From: CAZXWK01 sp964644675
GTDB lineage: Bacteria; Actinomycetota; Coriobacteriia; Anaerosomatales; JAAXUF01
Length of the DNA stretch: 64,000 bases
NCBI GenBank assembly: GCA_964644675.1
Contig: CAZXWK010000001.1
Location: 1-64,000, forward strand
Direction: 5' to 3'
The position numbers were made by a program, and so were the translations under genes. Within the stretch, counting starts at the first letter, position 1, and the number at the start of each line of letters is the position of its first letter. Below are positions 59,501 to 64,000 of the stretch, one piece after another. Under the pieces are notes generated by a model that saw nothing but the letters and a program-made list of their open reading frames with translations, did no database searches and had not been told where the DNA came from.

Positions 59501-59614
59501 TCGGCGTCCATCAAGATGTCGAGGCGTGGCACCACCTACTGGCGTTGGATGTCGCCCGAGGACGCCTCGTACGTCGGTGTGACCACCGCGAAGACGAAGG
59601 TGTCCGTCAGGTAG
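56534..59614 (+). CDS. Secreted multiheme c-type cytochrome with Ig-like C-terminal domains
   Basis: A 1026-aa exported electron carrier. Signal peptide 1-29 (basic start, hydrophobic core, SALA). The heme region (about 40-640) has seven CxxCH motifs, starting at residues 169, 208, 240, 355, 397, 427 and 497, plus two irregular ones: C51-x4-C56-H57 and C547-x3-C551-H552, so up to nine hemes. GGIHNPAYATAGLQKSYEWA at about 636-656 is the HNPxYA pattern that follows the last heme in cytochrome c nitrite-reductase relatives. Downstream: a carboxypeptidase-regulatory-like beta domain (about 675-755), an Ig-like repeat with APVLSSDAASGYLEG, and a final beta domain with RSSNGRTWSDYASF as in Coriobacteriia surface proteins. 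No membrane helix, LPXTG or SLH domain. ATG 56534 follows AGGGGGATCC. A role in extracellular or cross-wall electron transfer is inferred. Confidence 0.9.
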   Translation: MKRSYGLIVAAVTVAILLAAPASALAFQVTGGGGNQTQNPYGYWYAGKEACAQEGCHSAIAAVKTPHSEMVKDIGANPGQLYPAADSGHWPFTSPIIGGISVLPRDIYLQVGDDEGFLEYIGQEGNSKAVNVKPTDDLPVWSPANWLIAEDRLEAQTSKMGNGVYGQSCSQCHNVGQTRPANAKYTLPSGATQTTNTPTTVSELGIQCEACHGSGKVPDGHKKGVPGVVGGYQVLKAQTCGQCHVSGATPQLNVGGTAFGNPNGFTTDQKLSDYLTAYSVVETEGQMMKYVNNPSWPGGTKPRFLPNGADFSMRHTYYNEWLVNKTPVPSGGEHGHADPLNNEVRTAAAAGDTTCLKCHSGLAFLNRVDAKSPSGTRIVGTFPSWATVQTDDPGISCMVCHTGHVAKKEGGGYDSLRRKGNGETVECTDCHNWQYEALGKSVQYEAIDGTEYARPAANARVNYAQREMFSGGKGGSDGTGGMWGVEPMESGMPDVECRDCHMPRTHKEGMPTTDDGSTTGTRMSHRFHVVFPGDAKRWKLRPNGDSCTASCHEQDASEWTRDDFQAWIDQKRSSVTTATDDATGTLGAVATDLGLAGGWTSFMASKPTVGPGSALSPAVWAMLQHAAQNCDFVVTDGSGGIHNPAYATAGLQKSYEWALAYDASLSAAIVGGKPVDGSGFQVEGTLLGLGDEPIAGAEVALEVYQGGVWTQIDQATTDASGDYTFDTGVLRGTFQLRAAYVPSSGVSVTSTPIDVVIPETVCDLTPAGAGSSWVDAASVQVQLTSSSGMKFYSLAGATTLAPTLYTGPFTISAEGETSIRFWSADADGLEAPQVQGVHIDRAAPVLSSDAASGYLEGASVRVSASDSGAGVAKLEYSLDGGPLSTASSTWAVCTTTGLGSHTVAARATDVAGKVTSASWTFAVRTTPALAKSPSKSTVSVRYKKYWAPKVTVTARGGAVAGKRVVLQRSSNGRTWSDYASFTTNASGQASASIKMSRRGTTYWRWMSPEDASYVGVTTAKTKVSVR

Positions 59615-59668
59615 CGAGATCGCATCGCGCGCGAGGCTACGGCGCGACGCGATGCTGAACGAGCTTTC

Positions 59669-59696
59669 GAGGAGCGCCCTTTTCGGGGCGCTCCTC
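59669..59696 (+). terminator. Hairpin terminator after the cytochrome gene
   Basis: GAGGAGCGCCC (59669-59679), 6-base loop, GGGCGCTCCTC (59686-59696): perfect 11-bp stem followed by CCGTTT. Confidence 0.7.
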
Positions 59697-59744
59697 CCGT
59701 TTGGCGACCGACCGCTCTCGACCCCTCCCGAGCGCAGTTCCGAG

Positions 59745-59753
59745 TGGTACACT
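59745..59753 (+). promoter_or_regulatory. Extended -10 promoter of pcrA, leaderless layout
   Basis: TGG-TACACT with the hexamer at 59748-59753. The predicted start near 59760 is two bases from the ATG at 59762; no Shine-Dalgarno is possible. Confidence 0.55.
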
Positions 59754-59761
59754 TCCGTCCC

Positions 59762-62047
59762 ATGACTATCGACCTCTCCTCACTCAACCCGGCCCAGCGC
59801 GAGGCGGTTCTCGCGACCGAAGGCCCCCTGCTCGTGCTCGCCGGTGCCGGCAGCGGCAAGACCCGCGTCCTCACCTACCGCATCGCGCACATCGTCGGCG
59901 ACCTGCGGGTCTCGCCCGCTGAGGTCCTCGCGATCACCTTCACCAACAAGGCTGCCGCCGAGATGCGCGAGCGCCTCGGTGCACTGATCGGCCCCGGCGT
60001 GCGGTCGATGTGGGTGATGACCTTTCACGCGATGTGCGTCCGGATGCTGCGCTACGACGCGGAACTGCTCGGCTTCACGCGCAACTTCACGATCTACGAC
60101 GCGGACGACTCGAAGCGGCTGCTCAAAGAGGTCATGCGCGGGCTCGAGATCGACGAGAAGCACTACCCGGTCAACGGGATCGCGAACCGGATCTCCTCGG
60201 CGAAGAACGAGCTGCTCTCGGCGTCCGAGTTCGCGGCGAAGGCGATCACGCCGCCTGACAAGAAGGCGGCTCAGGTCTACGACCGCTACCAGCAGCGGCT
60301 GCTGACGGCCAACGCCATGGACTTCGACGACCTGCTCGTCAACGCGTACCGGCTGCTCACCTCCGAGCCCACGGTGCTGCGCGCCTACCAGGACCGCTTC
60401 CGCTACATCAGCGTCGACGAGTACCAGGACACCAACCACGCGCAGTACGAGATCACGAACCTGCTTGCGGGCGGGCACGGCAACCTGATGGTCGTCGGCG
60501 ACGACGACCAGTCGATCTACTCGTGGCGCGGGGCGGACATCCGCAACATCCTCGAGTTCGAGCGCGACTACCCGCAGGCGACCGTCATCAAGCTCGAGGA
60601 GAACTACCGCTCGACGGCGCGCATCCTCGCCGCTGCCAACGCGGTCGTCGCGAACAACCCCAACCGCAAGCCCAAGACGCTGTTCACCGCGAACGCCGAG
60701 GGCGAGAAGATCTCGAGCTACCTCGCGAGCGACGAGCGCGACGAGGCCCGCTTCATCACCGCCGAGATCGAGCGGCTCGTCCGCATCGACGGCCGCCGCT
60801 ACACCGACTTCGCGGTCTTCTACCGCACCAACGCGCAGTCGAGATCGCTCGAAGACGCGATGCTGCGGGCCGGCGTGCCCTACCGCATCGTCGGTGGTAC
60901 GCGCTTCTTCGACCGCGCCGAGATCCGCGACGTCATGGCCTACCTCAAAGCGGTCGTGAACCCGGCCGACGAGATCTCGCTCAAGCGCATCATCAACACG
61001 CCGCGTCGCGGCATCGGCGACACCACCGTCGAGCGCGTCGAGGCGTCGGCGCGCGAGACGGGCTCGAGCTTCGAGGCCGCGCTGCGCCTCGCGGTCGAGG
61101 ACGACTCGCTGCAGGCCCGCGCGCGCATCGCGGTCTCCGGCTTCCTGGGCATCCTCGACGAGATGCGCGCGATGAGCGGCGACCTGCGCGACCTGGTCGA
61201 GATGATCGTCGCCCGCGCCGGGCTCATCGAGGCGCTCGAGGCCGAGAACACCGACGAGTCGCGCGGCCGAGCCGACAACATCCGCGAGTTCTTCGGCGTC
61301 GTCTCCGAGTTCGCCGAGAACCACGAGGCCCCCGACCTCCCCGCGTTCATGGAGTGGCTCGCGCTGCGCACCGACCTCGACGCGCTGGCCGAGGGTGACG
61401 AGTACGTCACGCTCATGACCGTGCACACGGCCAAGGGTCTCGAGTACCCGGTCGTCTTCGTCGCCGGTCTCGAGGAGTCGATCTTCCCGCACGCGAACTC
61501 GATGTTCGACCCGTCCGGCCTCGAGGAGGAGCGCCGGCTCGCCTACGTCGCCATCACGCGCGCCCGCGAGCGCCTCTACCTGTCGCACGCGCACGCTCGC
61601 TCGCTCTACGGCACCACGCAGCACAACCCGCAGAGCCGCTTCGTCGCCGAGATACCCGCCGAGCACCTCGAGGTCTCGGGCGTGGGCTCGCTGGGCGTGA
61701 GCGGGAGCGGGTGGGAGAAGCGCGGCGACCGGGGCGGCAGCTTCGGGCACGGCTACGACGCCGGCGGCGGGAGCTACTCGCGCGGCGGCCGCGAGGGCGG
61801 GTTTGGTGGCGGCAAGGCGGCCGGCGAGCGGGTCTTCGGGAGCGGCGCGCAGGGCAGCGGTCCCAAGCGCGGGCCCAAGGAGCCGACCGAGTCCTTCTCG
61901 GCGGGGGACCTGGTCGACCACAAGGCGTTCGGGCGGGGGCGCGTCATGTCGGTCAACGGAGACGCGCTCGAGATCCGCTTCGACCGGACGGGCGAGACGA
62001 AGAAGCTGCTCGTCGGGTACGCTCCCATCGTGAAGATCAAGCAGTAG
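59762..62047 (+). CDS. pcrA: ATP-dependent DNA helicase PcrA/UvrD
   Basis: PcrA (761 aa), an SF1A 3'-5' helicase for repair and clearing of transcription or replication conflicts. Motif I AGAGSGKTRVLTYRI (Lys33), motif Ia ITFTNKAAAEMRERL, motif II VDEYQDTNHAQYE, motif III GDDDQSIYSWRGAD, motif V TVHTAKGLEYPVVFVAGL and motif VI EERRLAYVAITRARERLYL are all present. A glycine/serine/arginine-rich linker (about 645-700) leads to the C-terminal Tudor-like domain (GDLVDHKAFGRGRVMSVNGD) that binds RNA polymerase. ATG 59762 gives MTIDLSSLNPAQREAV. Confidence 0.96.
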   Translation: MTIDLSSLNPAQREAVLATEGPLLVLAGAGSGKTRVLTYRIAHIVGDLRVSPAEVLAITFTNKAAAEMRERLGALIGPGVRSMWVMTFHAMCVRMLRYDAELLGFTRNFTIYDADDSKRLLKEVMRGLEIDEKHYPVNGIANRISSAKNELLSASEFAAKAITPPDKKAAQVYDRYQQRLLTANAMDFDDLLVNAYRLLTSEPTVLRAYQDRFRYISVDEYQDTNHAQYEITNLLAGGHGNLMVVGDDDQSIYSWRGADIRNILEFERDYPQATVIKLEENYRSTARILAAANAVVANNPNRKPKTLFTANAEGEKISSYLASDERDEARFITAEIERLVRIDGRRYTDFAVFYRTNAQSRSLEDAMLRAGVPYRIVGGTRFFDRAEIRDVMAYLKAVVNPADEISLKRIINTPRRGIGDTTVERVEASARETGSSFEAALRLAVEDDSLQARARIAVSGFLGILDEMRAMSGDLRDLVEMIVARAGLIEALEAENTDESRGRADNIREFFGVVSEFAENHEAPDLPAFMEWLALRTDLDALAEGDEYVTLMTVHTAKGLEYPVVFVAGLEESIFPHANSMFDPSGLEEERRLAYVAITRARERLYLSHAHARSLYGTTQHNPQSRFVAEIPAEHLEVSGVGSLGVSGSGWEKRGDRGGSFGHGYDAGGGSYSRGGREGGFGGGKAAGERVFGSGAQGSGPKRGPKEPTESFSAGDLVDHKAFGRGRVMSVNGDALEIRFDRTGETKKLLVGYAPIVKIKQ

Positions 62048-62056
62048 GGGGCGCTC

Positions 62057-63685
62057 GTGGGACCCATCCTCGTGTTCGGCCACAAGAATCCGGACAACGA
62101 CTCCATCGCCTCGGCGGTGGCCTACGCGCATCTCAAGAACGTCACCGACCCCGAGAGCTTCTACGTGCCGGCGCGTCTCGGCCCGGTGCCCAAAGAGGCC
62201 GAGTGGGTGTTCCGCCGCTTCGGCGTCGAGCTGCCCGACGAGGTCACCCACGTCCGCACACGCGTGCGCGACGTCATGACGCCCGACCCGGTCGTCATCG
62301 GTGTCGACGAGCCCATGCTCGCCGCCGGGCTCCTCATGCGCGAGCGCGGCGTCCGTGCGCTTCCGGTGGTCGACGCCGAGGGCCGCGCGGCCGGACTCGT
62401 CAGTGAGCGGCTCCTGGCCGAGCGCTACCTGCACGAGACCGGCATCGAGGGCTTCCGCCGGATGCCCGTCTCGGTAGGGCTCATCGCGCGTACGCTCGAG
62501 GGCGAGCTGGTGTGCGGCGACCCGGACGCGCAGATCACCGGCGACGTGCTCGTCGCCGCGAACGAGCCGTCCACGCTGGTCGCGAGGCTCGCACCCGGCG
62601 ACGTCGTCATCAGCGGCGACCGCCTGCGCACGCCGCCGCTCGCGCTCGAGGCCGGGATCGCGCTGCTCGTGGCGACGGGCGGCTTTCGGCCGTCCGACGA
62701 CGTCGTCGAGCTCGCCCGTGCGCGCGGCGCGGCGCTCGTCTGCACCGAGCTCGACGCCTACATCGCGGCGCGCCGCATCTCGCTCGCGCACTCGGTCGGC
62801 GACCTGGTCGACGACGAGGTCCCCACGGTCGGTCCCGAGACGCTGCTCTCCGAGGCCGCCGAGGACCTCATCTCGAGCGTGCACCGCGAGGCGGTCGTCA
62901 CCGACGCCGAGAACCGCGTCATCGGCATCATCACCCGCACCGACGTCGCCCGCGGCACGCGCCGCCGCGTCGTGCTGGTCGACCACAACGAGAAGGGCCA
63001 GTCCGCCCCCGGCATCGAAGAGGCGACGGTCGTCGAGATCGTGGACCACCACCGCGTCGGCGACATCGAGAGCGCCGGCCCGATCCTCTTCCTCAACCTG
63101 CCGGTCGGCGCGACGGCGACCATCGTCGCCTCGCGCTTCGAGGAACTGGGCGTCGAGATCCCCAAGGGGATCGCGGCGGTGCTCCTCTCGGCGGTGTTGA
63201 CCGACACGGTGCTGCTCAAGTCGCCGACGACGACCGACACCGATCGGCGCGTCGCCGAGCGTCTCGCGGCGATGGTGGGCGTCGACGCGCTCGAGTTCGG
63301 GATGGAGGTCTTCCGCTCGCGCATGGAGGGCGAGGTCTTCAGCGCCGAGAAGGTCGTCGGCACCGACGCCAAGGAGTTCCACGTGGGCGACACGGTCGTC
63401 CTCGTCGCGCAGTACGAGACCGTCGACGTCGAGTCGGTCATGGGGCATGCGGGCGAGATCCGTGCGCAGATGGAGGCGGTCGCCTCCGCGAAGGGCTACG
63501 ACGCCGTGGTGCTCATGGTGACCGACATCGTGCGCGAGGGGAGCGAGATCCTCGCGGTGGGCGCGGTCCGTCCCGTCGAGCGCGCGCTGGGCATCGACCT
63601 GGCGGACGGCTCGGCGTGGATGCCGGGCGTGCTGTCGCGCAAGAAGCAGGTAGCCGCGCGGCTCGTCGACGCGGTCAGGGGCTGA
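62057..63685 (+). CDS. Manganese-dependent inorganic pyrophosphatase with CBS-DRTGG insert
   Basis: A 542-aa family II pyrophosphatase that hydrolyses PPi. DHH-domain metal motifs are GHKNPDNDSI (His9, Asp13, Asp15), VDHNE and VDHHRVGDI. Between the first and second motifs lies a regulatory insert: CBS domain 1 (RDVMTPDPVVIGVDE), a DRTGG domain (about 130-235) and CBS domain 2 ending near GIITRTDVARG. Such inserts bind AMP/ADP and diadenosine polyphosphates and control activity. The C-terminal DHHA2 domain has the substrate-binding RKKQVAARL. GTG 62057 comes 9 bases after pcrA. Confidence 0.94.
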   Translation: MGPILVFGHKNPDNDSIASAVAYAHLKNVTDPESFYVPARLGPVPKEAEWVFRRFGVELPDEVTHVRTRVRDVMTPDPVVIGVDEPMLAAGLLMRERGVRALPVVDAEGRAAGLVSERLLAERYLHETGIEGFRRMPVSVGLIARTLEGELVCGDPDAQITGDVLVAANEPSTLVARLAPGDVVISGDRLRTPPLALEAGIALLVATGGFRPSDDVVELARARGAALVCTELDAYIAARRISLAHSVGDLVDDEVPTVGPETLLSEAAEDLISSVHREAVVTDAENRVIGIITRTDVARGTRRRVVLVDHNEKGQSAPGIEEATVVEIVDHHRVGDIESAGPILFLNLPVGATATIVASRFEELGVEIPKGIAAVLLSAVLTDTVLLKSPTTTDTDRRVAERLAAMVGVDALEFGMEVFRSRMEGEVFSAEKVVGTDAKEFHVGDTVVLVAQYETVDVESVMGHAGEIRAQMEAVASAKGYDAVVLMVTDIVREGSEILAVGAVRPVERALGIDLADGSAWMPGVLSRKKQVAARLVDAVRG

Positions 63686-63686
63686 C

Positions 63687-64000
63687 GTGCCGGGCACGCC
63701 GACACCGACCGAGAGCTGGCGCCGCGACCCGGCGGCGGGCTGGATCGCGCTCGGCGGGCTGGGGGCTCTCGCGGCGTCCGCGTTCGTCGCGCTCGCGATC
63801 GTGGAGCTCGCGGTGCCCGCGGTCGGACGCTTCGACGCGATGCTCTCGGCGGTGGTCCGCGCGATGCAGAACCCGCTGCTGACGCGCTTCGCCGTCGCCT
63901 GCACGACCCTGGGGAGCACGTGGGTGATCGCGGGCGTCACCGTCGCGGTCGGCATCTGGCTCGCCACGCGCAGGGCGTGGGCGGGGCTGATCTACCTGCT
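63687..64000 (+). CDS. PAP2-family phosphatase, 3'-truncated by window edge
   Basis: From GTG 63687, one base after the pyrophosphatase stop, an open frame runs to the window end (104 codons). It starts PGTPTPTESWRRDPAAGWI, then a membrane helix (about 18-44), then FDAMLSAVVRAMQNPLLTRF and a second helix with TTLGSTWVIAGV. The pattern F-D-x6-R-x2-x2-L-x2-F-T-x-L-G-S is typical of the region before the active site in PAP2 lipid phosphatases; the catalytic motifs would lie beyond the window. Confidence 0.7.
   Translation, partial: MPGTPTPTESWRRDPAAGWIALGGLGALAASAFVALAIVELAVPAVGRFDAMLSAVVRAMQNPLLTRFAVACTTLGSTWVIAGVTVAVGIWLATRRAWAGLIYL

Noticed and set aside
59780..63967. A very long open frame (about 1395 codons) on the reverse strand opposite pcrA and the pyrophosphatase.
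   Set aside because: It is a GC-rich antisense shadow: Arg/Asp/Leu/Val/His-dominated translation with no domain, while the + strand frames carry complete enzyme motifs.

Overview
The window is dense, very GC-rich (roughly two thirds GC) bacterial chromosome with almost every gene on the + strand. Purified anaerobe/actinobacterial flavour is suggested by a GuaB3-type IMP dehydrogenase relative, zinc-binding (Cys-containing) forms of S14, L36, S4 and L24, an archaeal/Thermus-type V/A-ATPase instead of an F-type ATPase in this region, and a secreted multiheme c-type cytochrome with C-terminal Ig-like domains of a kind common on surface proteins of Coriobacteriia. My best guess is a deep-branching anaerobic actinobacterium (Coriobacteriia or a neighbouring class). 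This is an inference from gene content, not a phylogeny.

Layout. 1-17.4 kb: end of fusA followed directly by the S10-spc-alpha supercluster (rpsJ to rplQ, including secY, adk, map, infA and rpoA), with no tuf between fusA and rpsJ. 17.4-25.9 kb: an ECF transporter energising module (two ATPases plus EcfT), truA, rplM-rpsI, glmM, glmS preceded by a glmS ribozyme, and acpS. 26-28.7 kb: NAD(P)HX repair enzyme and alanine racemase. 28.9-37.6 kb: a nine-gene V/A-type ATPase operon (H-I-K-E-C-F-A-B-D). 37.7-42.3 kb: an unrecognised reverse-strand gene, a nitroreductase, a type-4 uracil-DNA glycosylase, then tsaE, tsaB and a fused rimI-tsaD. 42.4-44.6 kb: groES-groEL with a clear promoter and CIRCE operator. 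44.7-49.4 kb: small zinc-ribbon membrane protein, a reverse-strand GT28 glycolipid glycosyltransferase, ychF, a DMT-type transporter and a CPBP membrane protease with a palindromic operator. 49.5-54.8 kb: guaB3-guaA with a long structured leader, a D,D-carboxypeptidase, and a chorismate mutase-DAHP synthase pair. 54.9-64 kb: a small zinc protein, a GH1 glycosidase, the multiheme cytochrome, pcrA, a CBS-DRTGG pyrophosphatase, and a truncated PAP2 phosphatase.

How it fits together. Much of the window is growth machinery: ribosome, RNA polymerase alpha, protein export and maturation, t6A tRNA modification, cell-wall precursor supply (GlmM/GlmS/Alr/Dac), GTP synthesis and chaperonin. Energy-related parts are the V/A-ATPase and the extracellular cytochrome. 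RNA-level control is a theme. The glmS ribozyme is clear, the guaB3 and rplM leaders look structured, and unusually many perfect stem-loops without U-tracts sit in spacers of the ribosomal supercluster. Two genes (pcrA and the GT28 gene) have -10 boxes so close to their start codons that leaderless transcripts are likely. Recurrent -10 boxes are TAGAAT and TACACT. No tRNA, rRNA, CRISPR array, insertion sequence or prophage was seen.
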